DNA of 64,000 nucleotides from Verrucomicrobiaceae bacterium (GCA_027484445.1 JAIXSY010000055.1:124001-188000); one strand, 5' to 3'. Positions 18,676 to 27,694 are shown, counted from the stretch's first letter. Translations and numbers: made by a program. The notes: generated by a model from the sequence alone, not told the origin.

Positions 18676-19518
18676 TCACGAGTGCTCACTGCGATAAGCC
18701 GCCGGCGAAGTATTTCGATACTGGCGCATCATCCGGCTGAGGTAATGCCGATTCAAAAGACCGCAGCTTTCCGCGATCGATTCGATGCTTTCCTCCGTGT
18801 GGCGAAGCAGTCGGCAGGCTTCATCCAGACGATAGTCGAGTAGCACACGCATGGGGGACTGCTGGACTTCTTCTTTGAACAAATGATTCAAGTTCCTCAC
18901 GCTCAGCCCCGCATGACGTGCCACCTGCTCAGAGGTCAGCTTTAACCCCAAGTGCTGGTTCATGAACTCCATGGCCTTCAGCACACGGGAGTCCAGCCGC
19001 TGCTGTTCCCAGACTTCGGCAGGCAGCGCTTTCACAAATTCAGCCACAAGTTGCAGACTCGCCCAGGGATAAAGTCCAGTTGGAGAGCGCGCGCCGAGCT
19101 CAACCAGTTCCTGCAACATCGCTTCATGACGGCCCTGGACGCGAAAAGCATAAATGCCCGGTGCCGCACGATCTGCGACAGGGCCGAGGTTAAAGTGGCA
19201 GTACCATTTGCTAAAAGGACGACGCGTCCTCGTGCTAAAAGTCGTGCGTGGAGGAATGAGATAAACTGTGCCTGGACGCAGCGCTGTGCTCTCGCCATCA
19301 ATCTCCACGATACCTCCCTCCTGCATGGGCCAATATAGACGCCAGTAGGGATCATTCAGCCGACGCAGTTCCCAGAGTTCCAGCTCAATTTTTCGCGTGG
19401 TGAGGATATCGAGAGTGACCCCTGGCAGCGCCACAGTTCGCTGCCCCAACACCCGATGCGCTGCGCCCATGGGCACAACACTGAGCAGAAAAGACGAAGC
19501 AGGGAGCATACGTGCCAT
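18676..19518 (-). CDS. AraC-family transcriptional regulator
   Basis: The 280-residue product from ATG 19518 has an N-terminal cupin-like sensing half, with an acidic strand pair around GIVEIDGESTALRPGTVYLIPP that is typical of AraC-type beta-barrels. The C-terminal double helix-turn-helix covers about residues 180-278 (KLTSEQVARHAGLSVRNLNHLFKE and ESIESIAESCGLLNRHYLSRMMRQY). This layout usually controls sugar-use genes. It is 37 bases upstream of tspO on the same strand and could be co-transcribed with it. The ligand is unknown. The frame is open further upstream, to 19575, but without better start support. Confidence 0.9.
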   Translation of the reverse strand: MARMLPASSFLLSVVPMGAAHRVLGQRTVALPGVTLDILTTRKIELELWELRRLNDPYWRLYWPMQEGGIVEIDGESTALRPGTVYLIPPRTTFSTRTRRPFSKWYCHFNLGPVADRAAPGIYAFRVQGRHEAMLQELVELGARSPTGLYPWASLQLVAEFVKALPAEVWEQQRLDSRVLKAMEFMNQHLGLKLTSEQVARHAGLSVRNLNHLFKEEVQQSPMRVLLDYRLDEACRLLRHTEESIESIAESCGLLNRHYLSRMMRQYRNTSPAAYRSEHS

Positions 19519-19583
19519 ATCGGTGCCGAGAACCTGCCTCCGAAGCAAGCTTGGGGGCGATGAAAAACACCACAAGCTTCCAC

Positions 19584-21410
19584 CTATGGCAAAACCGTCA
19601 AAAATCCTTCAGATAACTCAGAACGAGTCTTGCGCAGGCTAGTCAGGATCTCTTGCTTGAAGTCATCGCGATGAATGGCTTCGTCCAATTTCACAAGAGT
19701 AGCATCGACCGCAACGCTGCTCATCACGCCGACGACCACTCCAATCGCTGCCCCGATGCTCGTGCCGACCACGGGCACCACTGATCCCACGGCTGCACCC
19801 GCCAGAGCACCTCCTGCTGCCCCGGCTCCTCGACCCACTGCTTTTTTGGCCCCTTGTTCGATCAATTCTGCCGCGACCCGATAGGCCTGACCACCCACCA
19901 CACGCTGCACGACACGAGCCGTCACCGCCCCAGCCAAGACTCCTGAAATCGCTCCAGCCCCAGCACTGATGCCCAGACGTGCCTCAAAGCTCATGATTTC
20001 AGGTGCTCGGGGAAACTGAAGTGCTCCACGATTCTCTTCCTGCACGACTTTTGGTTTACGTGGCGAGACGGACAGTCGCTGGCTGGCCAATAAGGTCTCC
20101 ACCTGCTGCTGATAGGCTTTTTCCAGTTCCACATTCATGCGCAGTGCTTTTTGGTAAGCCAAATCGACCTGTTGCATGAGTGGCACTCCGCCTAGCTTTT
20201 CCTCCAAGCGCTGCTGCAAGTGCTCGCGCAGATTTCCAGTGACCAAACTGCCCAGACGTTTGTAGTCAGCACCGAGCGAATAATATTCGTCGAGAAAGTC
20301 ATCCACCCGGGTTTCCATAAGGCCAAAAGCTGCTTGGATTTCGGCTTGAAGGGGCGCTACTGCATCTCGGCGCAACTGCGAAAGATAAACAGCACGCAGC
20401 CCCTGGAGCTTAGCCAAAGTACCGCGCTGGTAAAGATCATGACCAATGCGATCCACCGCGACGCTGAGGTGAGACTCTGCCCAGCGCAGGGCCTGTGCAT
20501 TCTTTTGACGAAGCTCTTCGGACAGTAAAAAACGTTTCTCCAGCCACCATCCACCGATCCCGAAAGCGATCAGAGATGTCAAGATCAGCGAAACTGCACT
20601 AAAGATGCGAGAACGGGAGACCGGTCCGGGCACATCGGTATCGCTCGGCAGCGCAAAAGCGCGACGAAGCTCCTGCCGAGGGATCAGGAAACAGGCCGTG
20701 CTGGCTGATGCTGTGGAAAAGACCACCCACATGCCAGCCAGAGTGATGAGCGTCGCCACCCAATCATCACCCAGTGTGGCACAACCCAAGACATAAGATT
20801 TGGCACCAGCCCCAATCGCCATCCAGGCTGTGATCTGTGTGAAGAGAGGACTGGATGCGTAACCCCCCAACTGCTCACGCATCACATTCACAGCATCAGC
20901 TGTGCTTTCGTAGTGAACTACCGATCCCAAGCGCTGACTGATCAACAAAACCAGCCCAACCATAAGAAGCGGTGTCAAAAGCTGGGCTGTGCGTAGCGCC
21001 GTCGCTGTGACCAGATACCCTCTTAGCTCCATGCTGAACATGCGCTGAGCCCCTTTGTAGATCGGCCAGAAAAGCAAAGGTGTCATTGCTGCCGCTACAG
21101 CATCGCGAGGACTGTAGCTACGAAGCTCTAGCATCAAAAAAAGCGTCGCTAACACGGCCCACAAGCTCCAAATCAACAAACGCAGCCAACGACCACTGAG
21201 CAAAGCATAAAGCCAGCCCTGGTGGGAAAACCAGGTTAGCCGACGGCATTGCGCAACCGCACTGAAATAAATCCCAGTCATGGCCATCGGCAGGCTCAAC
21301 ACAGCCACACTAGCCAAGGCCTGTGCGGTATTCATTTCTGGCAGGAAATGCAAGACAGCGCAAAGTGCAGCGAGCCAGAGAACCCCAAGAGCCGGATAAC
21401 CTCGCGACAT
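19584..21410 (-). CDS. Polytopic membrane protein with glycine-zipper C-terminus, unknown
   Basis: From ATG 21410 the product is 608 residues. The first 290 residues hold about seven or eight hydrophobic helices. Residues 295-480 are helical, charged and coiled-coil-like, with a Leu/Gln-rich stretch ending in QQQVETLLASQRLS. Residues 485-575 are glycine-zipper sequence (repeats of G-A-G-A, G-A-A-G-G-A-L-A-G-A, G-T-S-I-G-A-A-I-G), followed by a charged tail. I recognise no named family. Glycine zippers often span or destabilise membranes. The gene is divergent from mlaE with 234 bases between starts, so a shared control region or envelope-lipid role is possible but only inferred. A longer frame to 21686 would overlap mlaE. 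Confidence 0.65.
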   Translation of the reverse strand: MSRGYPALGVLWLAALCAVLHFLPEMNTAQALASVAVLSLPMAMTGIYFSAVAQCRRLTWFSHQGWLYALLSGRWLRLLIWSLWAVLATLFLMLELRSYSPRDAVAAAMTPLLFWPIYKGAQRMFSMELRGYLVTATALRTAQLLTPLLMVGLVLLISQRLGSVVHYESTADAVNVMREQLGGYASSPLFTQITAWMAIGAGAKSYVLGCATLGDDWVATLITLAGMWVVFSTASASTACFLIPRQELRRAFALPSDTDVPGPVSRSRIFSAVSLILTSLIAFGIGGWWLEKRFLLSEELRQKNAQALRWAESHLSVAVDRIGHDLYQRGTLAKLQGLRAVYLSQLRRDAVAPLQAEIQAAFGLMETRVDDFLDEYYSLGADYKRLGSLVTGNLREHLQQRLEEKLGGVPLMQQVDLAYQKALRMNVELEKAYQQQVETLLASQRLSVSPRKPKVVQEENRGALQFPRAPEIMSFEARLGISAGAGAISGVLAGAVTARVVQRVVGGQAYRVAAELIEQGAKKAVGRGAGAAGGALAGAAVGSVVPVVGTSIGAAIGVVVGVMSSVAVDATLVKLDEAIHRDDFKQEILTSLRKTRSELSEGFLTVLP

Positions 21411-21644
21411 CTCCTTGCCCCCGGGCTCGATGGACGGAGGCAAGTGAAGAGGAGTGTCAGATCTGGGCAACACAGGAAGCGTGGATTGTGGCGCACGATA
21501 CCACGCTGACGTGACCTGAAAACTGCATCTTTGTTGCCTTCGGCATCCGAAAGCATGCGATTCCTGCCCATGCGACACCTGACCAAAAGATGGAGGCGGC
21601 TTGGCTTGCATGTTTTCAAGAGCCGCGTGAAGTTCACACACAGC

Positions 21645-22421
21645 ATGGTTCGCGCGCTCGGTCACTCCTCGATTTCCCTGGTTCATCGCTTGGGAGACTT
21701 CGCCTTGTTCACGCTAAGCGCGATCCGTGAAACCCGACGCTGCCGAAAGCTTGGCCGCAGAGTCGTGCGTGCCTTGTTTGAACAAGGCGTGCGTTGCCTT
21801 CCTGTGATCTTGATCGTGGGAGCTTTCACCGGTTTGGTGCTGGGGCTGCAAGGATACCACGTTTTGAATCGCTTCGGTTCCGAAAGTCTGCTCGGTGCCT
21901 TGGTTTCGCTGAGCCTTGTGCGCGAACTTGGCCCCGTGCTGGCCGCGCTGATGCTCGTGGGCCAAGCCGGTTCTGCTCTAGCCGCTGAGCTCGGTATCCA
22001 GCGAAACTCCGAGCAAATCGCTGCCTTAGAAACCATGGGCGTCAACAGTCATGGATATCTCGTGACACCCAGACTTCTGGCGGCACTGCTGGCCTACCCG
22101 ATGCACACAGCCTTGTTTGTTAGCGTCGGCCTCTGGGGAGGATGGCTTTCAGGATCGCTGATGCTTGGCTTGGAGGCAGGCGTTTACTGGTCGTCCGTCG
22201 AACGAGCGGTAGAGCCTAGCGATGTTCAGGAGTGCATGATCAAAGCTGGTGTTTTCGGCCTACTCACCATCGCTGTCTGTTGCTACTGCGGTTTCAATGC
22301 GCATCGAAACCGAGCCGCGACAGGTGCCCATGCGGTCAGTGCCAGCACGACACGCGCCGTGGTTCTTTCCTGCATCCTCGTGCTCACTGCTGACTACGTG
22401 ATCACCTCTTTCTTGATGTGA
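21645..22421 (+). CDS. mlaE: Phospholipid ABC transporter permease MlaE
   Basis: From ATG 21645 the product is 258 residues, the normal MlaE size. An upstream frame to 21531 is open but non-conserved in character. Family features include LPVILIVGAFTGLVLGLQGY in the first core helix, SLVRELGPVLAALMLVGQAGSALAAELG with the conserved Arg-Glu and Gly-rich stretch, and ALETMGVNSHGYLVTPRLLA. MlaE is the inner-membrane permease of the MlaFEDB complex that moves phospholipids between inner membrane and periplasm. It starts the mlaE-F-D-C-A unit. Its stop overlaps the mlaF start in a TGATG arrangement. Confidence 0.93.
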   Translation: MVRALGHSSISLVHRLGDFALFTLSAIRETRRCRKLGRRVVRALFEQGVRCLPVILIVGAFTGLVLGLQGYHVLNRFGSESLLGALVSLSLVRELGPVLAALMLVGQAGSALAAELGIQRNSEQIAALETMGVNSHGYLVTPRLLAALLAYPMHTALFVSVGLWGGWLSGSLMLGLEAGVYWSSVERAVEPSDVQECMIKAGVFGLLTIAVCCYCGFNAHRNRAATGAHAVSASTTRAVVLSCILVLTADYVITSFLM

Positions 22422-23221
22422 TGAATGCCGCCTCCTCCACCACCCCGCTGCTATCCATCCGTGGCTTGAAAAAAAGCTTCGGAGAGCAGGTGGTGCTTTC
22501 TGATGCCAATCTCGTCGTGCATCGCGGACAGGTCGTCACCGTTCTAGGTCGCAGTGGGACCGGCAAGTCCGTTCTCCTGAAGTGTCTGGCAGGCATTGAG
22601 AAACCAGATCAAGGCAGCATTTGGTTCGATGGCAAAGAGCTGACCGAACAGGCTGCCGAGACACGCGCTGACTTCCGCCGACGCTGCAGTTATCTTTTCC
22701 AAAGCAATGCCCTGCTGGACTCTTTGACCGCTTTAGAGAACGTCATCTTACCCTTGGAGCAAACGACCCTCCTTCCAGAGACAGAAGTCATGAAGCGCAG
22801 CCTGGAAGCGCTGCGTCAGCTCGAACTCGACACCTTTGCTGATCGCTACCCGAGCCAAATGTCTGGCGGGATGCAAAAGCGCCTCGCGCTAGCCCGAGCC
22901 ATTGTCACCCAACCGGAGTTGGTGCTTTTTGACGAACCCACCGCAGGTCTGGACCCGCAACGTCGAAACGCGGTCTTTGCAATGATTGTGAAGTATCAAC
23001 GTCAGTTCGGCTTCACAGCAGTAATCGTCACCCACGATGTGGCAGAGGTCTTGGTCATCAGCGATCATGTAGCCCTGCTGGATGCAGGGAGGATGCGCTT
23101 TGAAGGAAAACCGGAAGACTTTGCCAAGTCAAATGATCCGGTCGTGATCGACTTTCGAGACAGCCCTGCTGCTTTACGCCAACAAATCCATGGACTGCGC
23201 TTGAATCCCCCCTTTGTCTGA
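22421..23221 (+). CDS. mlaF: Phospholipid ABC transporter ATPase MlaF
   Basis: The 266-residue ATPase has Walker A GRSGTGKS at residues 43-50, the ABC signature MSGGMQKRLALARA, Walker B ELVLFDEPTAGLD and a switch His in VIVTHD. This is the normal MlaF layout for powering lipid transport through MlaE. The ATG at 22421 overlaps the mlaE stop by one base; a GTG three bases earlier is an alternative. No MlaB-like STAS protein is encoded beside it, so the usual regulatory subunit is either elsewhere or absent. Confidence 0.94.
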   Translation: MNAASSTTPLLSIRGLKKSFGEQVVLSDANLVVHRGQVVTVLGRSGTGKSVLLKCLAGIEKPDQGSIWFDGKELTEQAAETRADFRRRCSYLFQSNALLDSLTALENVILPLEQTTLLPETEVMKRSLEALRQLELDTFADRYPSQMSGGMQKRLALARAIVTQPELVLFDEPTAGLDPQRRNAVFAMIVKYQRQFGFTAVIVTHDVAEVLVISDHVALLDAGRMRFEGKPEDFAKSNDPVVIDFRDSPAALRQQIHGLRLNPPFV

Positions 23222-23237
23222 ACCTGCTTTGAACTTC

Positions 23238-23735
23238 ATGAAATCGAGCCATCTGGAATACCCTGTCGGTTTGTTTGTTCTGCTAGGCCTCGCCGCCATT
23301 GCTTGGCTGGCGGTTAAGGTAGGTGCTGGCTCTCTGCTAGGTGGACCCACGTATGTAATTGAGGCTCGATTCGCCAATGCGGGCGGTCTGAATCCGGGCA
23401 GCAGTGTGATGTGTGCAGGAGTCTCCATCGGACGCGTGGAATCCCTGCGCATGGACCCGAAAGACTTCAGTGCCATCGCCACCTTGCGGGTGATGGAAGG
23501 GCTTCAACTGCCCGTGGACACCATGGCATCCATCAAAACGACAGGTCTCATCGGAGACAAGTATGTTTCACTAGCCCCTGGAGCCGAAGAAGAGGCATTG
23601 AAACCAGGGGCTCAAATCACGATGACAGAATCTTCAGTCGATCTTGAATCGTTGATTGGCAAAATGGCTTTTGGAAGCGTAAGTAACGACACTAACGCCA
23701 AGGCTAACGAAACAGGAACTTCCCCCGCCCCGTGA
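23238..23735 (+). CDS. mlaD: MCE-domain lipid-binding protein MlaD
   Basis: From ATG 23238 the product is 165 residues: a short cytoplasmic start, one membrane helix (PVGLFVLLGLAAIAWLAVKV), then an MCE domain at about residues 38-115. MCE hallmarks are the strand VIEARFANAGGLNPGSSV, the AGVSIGRVESL turn, and the loop IKTTGLIGDKYVSL. MlaD forms a hexameric ring that channels phospholipids between MlaE and MlaC. An in-frame TTG at 23214 would overlap mlaF, but the ATG gives the usual short N-terminus. The C-terminal 30 residues are polar and probably flexible. Confidence 0.93.
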   Translation: MKSSHLEYPVGLFVLLGLAAIAWLAVKVGAGSLLGGPTYVIEARFANAGGLNPGSSVMCAGVSIGRVESLRMDPKDFSAIATLRVMEGLQLPVDTMASIKTTGLIGDKYVSLAPGAEEEALKPGAQITMTESSVDLESLIGKMAFGSVSNDTNAKANETGTSPAP

Positions 23736-24301
23736 ATCGCCGACACCTCCTCATCCTTCTTTGCTGCACGCCATTGGGCCTGCACGCTGCTCCTAGTGAA
23801 GCTGAAGCCAAGCTGCGCTCTGCTGTAAATGAAGTCTTGACCTTGGCAGACCGAGCTGGAAGCAATGCAGCACTCACTGTGAGTGTGCGCCCCGTTCTGC
23901 TACGCTACGTGAGCTTTGAGACCATGACCAAGCGTGCGGTTGGTGTGGGTTGGCGTCAGTTCACTCCGGCCCAACAAAAACGTGCGACGGATCTTTTTAC
24001 CACGCTTGTCATTCGCACCTACATCGGCAAGTTCACTCCAGGGGAACGACCCGTGATTGACTATAAATCGGCCACCGAATCTGCTGCGGGTCGTGTGGAT
24101 GTGCCGACTTCACTCATCTACAAAGGCAGCCGCTATGCCGTGACCTACCGAATGGAACAAATCGGAGGCTGGAAGATCGCCGACGTCGTGATCGAAGGCG
24201 TTAGCATGATTGCCAATTATCGCTCTCAGCTCGATGCCACCTTCAAGCAAGGCGGTGCAGAAGCAGTGATCCGTTCTCTCGAACAATCTGTCTCCCGATA
24301 A
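23732..24301 (+). CDS. mlaC: Periplasmic phospholipid carrier MlaC
   Basis: The 189-residue product starts with GTG at 23732, which overlaps the mlaD stop in a GTGA arrangement. A signal peptide (HLLILLCCTPLGLHA) precedes a MlaC/Ttg2D-type domain: LRSAVNEVLTLADR, VGVGWRQFTPAQQKRATDLFTTL and the lipid-pocket strands ending in KIADVVIEGVSMIANYRSQ. MlaC shuttles phospholipids between the MlaA complex in the outer membrane and MlaD in the inner membrane. Position between mlaD and mlaA fits that role. Confidence 0.93.
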   Translation: MNRRHLLILLCCTPLGLHAAPSEAEAKLRSAVNEVLTLADRAGSNAALTVSVRPVLLRYVSFETMTKRAVGVGWRQFTPAQQKRATDLFTTLVIRTYIGKFTPGERPVIDYKSATESAAGRVDVPTSLIYKGSRYAVTYRMEQIGGWKIADVVIEGVSMIANYRSQLDATFKQGGAEAVIRSLEQSVSR

Positions 24302-24304
24302 TCC

Positions 24305-25060
24305 ATGAACACAAAGCTGCATCACCTCCTCCTCGCTGGCACAGCCTTATGCTTGGCCGCCTGCACGAGCACCCGATCAAAGTCGCCAACAGCTGCTGCG
24401 CCCAGCGCAGAATCTCAGGATGACTATGATGTCGCTACACAAATCTCAGATCCCTTGGAGCCCCTGAATCGAGCAACCTTTGTCATGAATGACAAAATCT
24501 ACAAATGGCTGCTCACCCCTGTGTCCAAAACCTACACCGTCGTGTTGCCCGCTGGTGTGAGAGACTGCATCGATAATGTTTACGAAAACGCCAAGTTCCC
24601 AGTGCGCTTCGTCAACAGTGGCTTGCAGGGTAAGTTCAACCGTGCCGGCAAAGAGGTGCAAAAATTTGCCGTGAATACCTTTGCAGGCTTTGGTGGCATC
24701 ATCAAGCAATCGGATCGCATCCCTTCCCTGACCGGAGTTCCCTCAGAAGACACCGGGCAAACTCTCGCCAAATGGGGCGTGGGACACGGTCCCTACCTCG
24801 TGCTTCCCCTGCTAGGACCTAGCAGTGCTAGAGAAACCCTTGGCTTGGCCGGAGACTATGCCCTTGATCCCATCAACTGGGGCTTCGTCCTAACTGGAGA
24901 TGCTGATGACTGGGCCTGGATTCCTTCCACCGGTAACACGATCCGCGCTTTGCCTTTGCAGCTCGAACGCTACAACGACACGACCGCAACAGCGATTGAC
25001 CCTTACACGGCCGTGCGCTCGACGTTCGTGCAAAACCGCAACTCAGCCGCTGCCGAATAA
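24305..25060 (+). CDS. mlaA: Outer-membrane lipoprotein MlaA (VacJ)
   Basis: The 251-residue product has a lipoprotein signal with lipobox L-A-A-C at about residues 17-20. The MlaA core follows: ISDPLEPLNRATFVMNDKIY, FVNSGLQGKFNRAG and TGQTLAKWGVGHGPYLVLPL, with LGPSSARETLGLAGDYALDP. MlaA forms a ring in the outer membrane that removes mislocalised phospholipids and passes them to MlaC. In Escherichia coli mlaA is unlinked from mlaFEDCB; here it is four bases after mlaC, so the whole pathway is one unit. Length and motif order are normal. Confidence 0.95.
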   Translation: MNTKLHHLLLAGTALCLAACTSTRSKSPTAAAPSAESQDDYDVATQISDPLEPLNRATFVMNDKIYKWLLTPVSKTYTVVLPAGVRDCIDNVYENAKFPVRFVNSGLQGKFNRAGKEVQKFAVNTFAGFGGIIKQSDRIPSLTGVPSEDTGQTLAKWGVGHGPYLVLPLLGPSSARETLGLAGDYALDPINWGFVLTGDADDWAWIPSTGNTIRALPLQLERYNDTTATAIDPYTAVRSTFVQNRNSAAAE

Positions 25061-25066
25061 GATTTC

Positions 25067-25483
25067 ATGGAATCTGCCCAGGATCGAGATCTGTCCCGAC
25101 TCGCCGCATTGTCTTGTTTTGCTGCTGTAGCACTGGGAGCCATGGGTGCTCATGGCGATGTCCACGATGTTCTCGTGGCCAAAGGAAATCTCGCCTCTTG
25201 GGAGACCGGTGTTCGCTATCATTTGCCTCATTCCATGTTCCTCTATCTCTCCGCGCTGTTCATCAACCGCGCGGACAGAGCCGCTAAATTCGGCTGGAAC
25301 TTGCTTTTTTTCGGAATGCTTCTTTTCAGCGGTTCGATCTACGCGCTGGCCTACTACGGTTGGCGCTGGCTCGGCCCTGTGACGCCCATCGGGGGCCTGC
25401 TCCTGATGGCAGGCTGGTTATCTTTAGCCCTGGCGCGTTGGTCCAAAACCAACACGCCCCCCCAAGGCGCTTCAGAACGCTGA
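25067..25483 (+). CDS. DUF423 (YgdD-family) membrane protein
   Basis: The 138-residue product has four hydrophobic helices and the DUF423 pattern: ALSCFAAVALGAMGAHG in the first helix, WETGVRYHLPHSMFLYLSAL and PIGGLLLMAGWLSLALA near the end. The family is widespread and of unknown function. Its start is six bases after the mlaA stop, so it is probably translated as the last gene of the mla unit. The last sense codons GAA CGC and the stop TGA form half of a perfect palindrome with the end of the convergent pepP-like gene. Confidence 0.9.
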   Translation: MESAQDRDLSRLAALSCFAAVALGAMGAHGDVHDVLVAKGNLASWETGVRYHLPHSMFLYLSALFINRADRAAKFGWNLLFFGMLLFSGSIYALAYYGWRWLGPVTPIGGLLLMAGWLSLALARWSKTNTPPQGASER

Positions 25484-25495
25484 ATCTCAGCGTTC
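25475..25495. repeat. Perfect palindrome joining the ends of two convergent genes
   Basis: GAACGCTGA (25475-25483) and TCAGCGTTC (25487-25495) are exact inverted repeats around a 3-nt loop. The arms contain the stop codons of the DUF423 gene and of the aminopeptidase gene, each ending Glu-Arg-stop. There is no T tract, so it is not a standard terminator, but a 9-bp hairpin would form in both transcripts. Confidence 0.7.
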
Positions 25496-26779
25496 ATTCA
25501 TCAGTTGCTCGATTTCCTCCACTTCGATCGGAGTGGAGGCCATCAGATCTATGTTACGGTCAGCTCCAATGACATAATTGTTCTCCAAACGAACGGCGAG
25601 ACCTTCCTCACGAATGTAGATGCCGGGCTCGATGGTGAAAACCATGCCTTCTTGCACAGGCAGCCAAGTGAGTCCCACATCATGCACATCGAGTCCCAAA
25701 TGGTGGCTGGTACCATGTGGGAAGTACTTTTTGTAGAGAGGCTTTTCGGGATCTTGCTTTTCGACATCATGCCGATCAAGCAACCCTAGGCCGATCAGTT
25801 CAGAAGTCATCAGCTTGGTCACTTCTTCCTGATATTCGCGGATGATGACCCCTGGGCGGAGCATTTGACGGCACTCCCGAAGGATGCGCAGCACGGACTC
25901 GTAAACTTGACGCTGACGGGGGGTGAATCGTCCATTCACAGGAATCGTGCGTGTCAGGTCGGCGTTGTAATTGCCATAGCATGCAGCCACATCCAGCAGC
26001 AGCATTTCACCATCGCGGCACTCACAATGGTTGGTGTTGTAGTGCAGCACGCAGCCATTGGCTCCACTGGCAATGATCGGGTGATAAGCAAAACCACGCG
26101 CGCGCTGGCGGAGGTACTCGTGCACCAGTTCTGCTTCGATTTCGAATTCATAAACGCCAGGGCGGACAAAGCGCAAAAGACGACGGAAGCCGTCTTCCGT
26201 AATCCGAATGGCTTCACTGAGCGCACTCAATTCCGCAGGCTGCTTGATGGCACGCAGCTGATGCATCAGAGGAGCGAGCCTGCGCAGATCATGCACCGGA
26301 TATTCCTGGCGGCAGCGCTGAGTGAAGCGCATCTCGCGCGTCTGCATCTGAATCACCGCGCGAGGATGCTCGTTCGAATTCAAATAAACCTGGGTGCACT
26401 GACACATCACCTGACGGAAATGGAGTTCAAACTCCTGCAACCAGCGCACGCGCTCAATGCCAGAGCGCTGCACAGCCTCCCCCTGAGTTAGCTTTTGACC
26501 TTCCCAGACGGCGATGTGCTCATTGGTTTCACGCACGAAGAGCAGTTCGCGCATTTTAGGATCGGGAGCGTCAGGGAAAAGCACCAGAATCGTCTCCTCC
26601 TGATCGACACCAGAGAGGTAAAAAAGGTCCGAGTTCTGCACGAATCCCATGCTACCATCGGCATTGGTCGGCAGCACATCGTTCGAATGCAGAATGACCA
26701 CCGAACCTGGGGGCAGCAGGGCATAGAGACGCTGGCGATTGGATTTAAAAAAATCAGCAGGCAGGGGTGTGTAGCGCAT
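25487..26779 (-). CDS. pepP: Xaa-Pro aminopeptidase (aminopeptidase P family)
   Basis: This 430-residue enzyme should remove N-terminal residues from peptides with proline at position 2. The N-terminal creatinase-like domain contains GFVQNSDLFYLSGVDQEETI. The C-terminal pita-bread domain (from about residue 165) shows all five di-metal ligands: Asp in LLLDVAACYG, Asp in NADLTRTIP, His in GTSHHLGLDVHD, Glu in FTIEPGIY and Glu in AVRLENNYVI. Length is typical for PepP. It converges with DUF423, whose stop is three bases away, and stands alone on its strand. Confidence 0.93.
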   Translation of the reverse strand: MRYTPLPADFFKSNRQRLYALLPPGSVVILHSNDVLPTNADGSMGFVQNSDLFYLSGVDQEETILVLFPDAPDPKMRELLFVRETNEHIAVWEGQKLTQGEAVQRSGIERVRWLQEFELHFRQVMCQCTQVYLNSNEHPRAVIQMQTREMRFTQRCRQEYPVHDLRRLAPLMHQLRAIKQPAELSALSEAIRITEDGFRRLLRFVRPGVYEFEIEAELVHEYLRQRARGFAYHPIIASGANGCVLHYNTNHCECRDGEMLLLDVAACYGNYNADLTRTIPVNGRFTPRQRQVYESVLRILRECRQMLRPGVIIREYQEEVTKLMTSELIGLGLLDRHDVEKQDPEKPLYKKYFPHGTSHHLGLDVHDVGLTWLPVQEGMVFTIEPGIYIREEGLAVRLENNYVIGADRNIDLMASTPIEVEEIEQLMNER

Positions 26780-27010
26780 TGGCTATCATTCAAGACGTGG
26801 ATCGAGAGGCCGCCAAGAACGAATTCATGGCTTGATTGGGTTGGCTAATCGCTCTTCGGATTCGGTCAAAAGCAGGACGATGGGAGATATTCTGCCATGC
26901 CTGATTATTCACTCAGACCTTTGCAAAGCTGAGACACAAAAAGACGGCCCTAGCCAGTCCTAAACTTGCTCATCGGCCCGCTACCTGCTTCTCCTGATAG
27001 CACTGACCTT

Positions 27011-27694
27011 ATGTTACCTCTCGAAGCCCACCCCTACATTCTTGCGACAGGACTCATGGCTGTGATTTTCTTTGCCGCCATGGTCAGACTCTGGCTCTTG
27101 CGTCGCGTGGAGGCCTCGCTTTTGAAAAGCAAAGAAGCCCTCGAAAAGCAGGTGGTGACTCAGCAAAAAGACCTGATGCAGGTAAGATCCGATGCCAACG
27201 CCTGGCGCACGGAGATGCAGCGCCAGTTTGATCTGTTCCGCCACATGGCCAGCGATCAACTCAAGGTGGAAGAAACACGCTTCGATAGCCTGCTGAACAA
27301 ATCCAGAGATCGTGAGCGTGATCTGGTGGCCGAACTCGAAATCGCACGCCGCCTATGCGCCGAACTGCCAGCCGCGAAGGCCAGAGTCATGCAGTTGGAA
27401 TCTTTGCTTGGGGTGGATGCCGGTGAAGGTCTTGTTTTGCCCGAAGAAATTGCCTCTCCCGCAGGCATCGCCCCTCTGCCGGACCTGAATGGAGCTGCGG
27501 CTGCACCTGCACCTATCGCAATCGCTGCTGTGACAGGCAGCGCGGAAACAACGAGCTCAAGCAATCTCGAAGAAGTGAGCGCGCTGAAACAAGAAATCAT
27601 CATGCTCAAGCAGGCACTGGCAGCGGAAAAGCTAAGGAACCGCATCCGCGAGCGTACCACGCTCGCGACCAAGACCAAAAGCCGTCGCAATTGA
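27011..27694 (+). CDS. Membrane-anchored coiled-coil protein, unknown
   Basis: From ATG 27011 the product is 227 residues. One membrane helix (ILATGLMAVIFFAAMVRLWLL) near the N-terminus is followed by a charged coiled-coil region (KSKEALEKQVVTQQKDLMQV, then ELEIARRLCAELPAAKARVM). An Ala/Pro-rich linker follows at about residues 150-185, and then a final basic helix ending in Lys/Arg-rich residues. I do not recognise a named family; it looks like a small structural or scaffold protein on the cytoplasmic side of the membrane. The gene is flanked by 231 bases upstream with no clear signal and converges with the DUF1501 gene. An earlier TTG at 26966 is less likely. Confidence 0.65.
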   Translation: MLPLEAHPYILATGLMAVIFFAAMVRLWLLRRVEASLLKSKEALEKQVVTQQKDLMQVRSDANAWRTEMQRQFDLFRHMASDQLKVEETRFDSLLNKSRDRERDLVAELEIARRLCAELPAAKARVMQLESLLGVDAGEGLVLPEEIASPAGIAPLPDLNGAAAAPAPIAIAAVTGSAETTSSSNLEEVSALKQEIIMLKQALAAEKLRNRIRERTTLATKTKSRRN

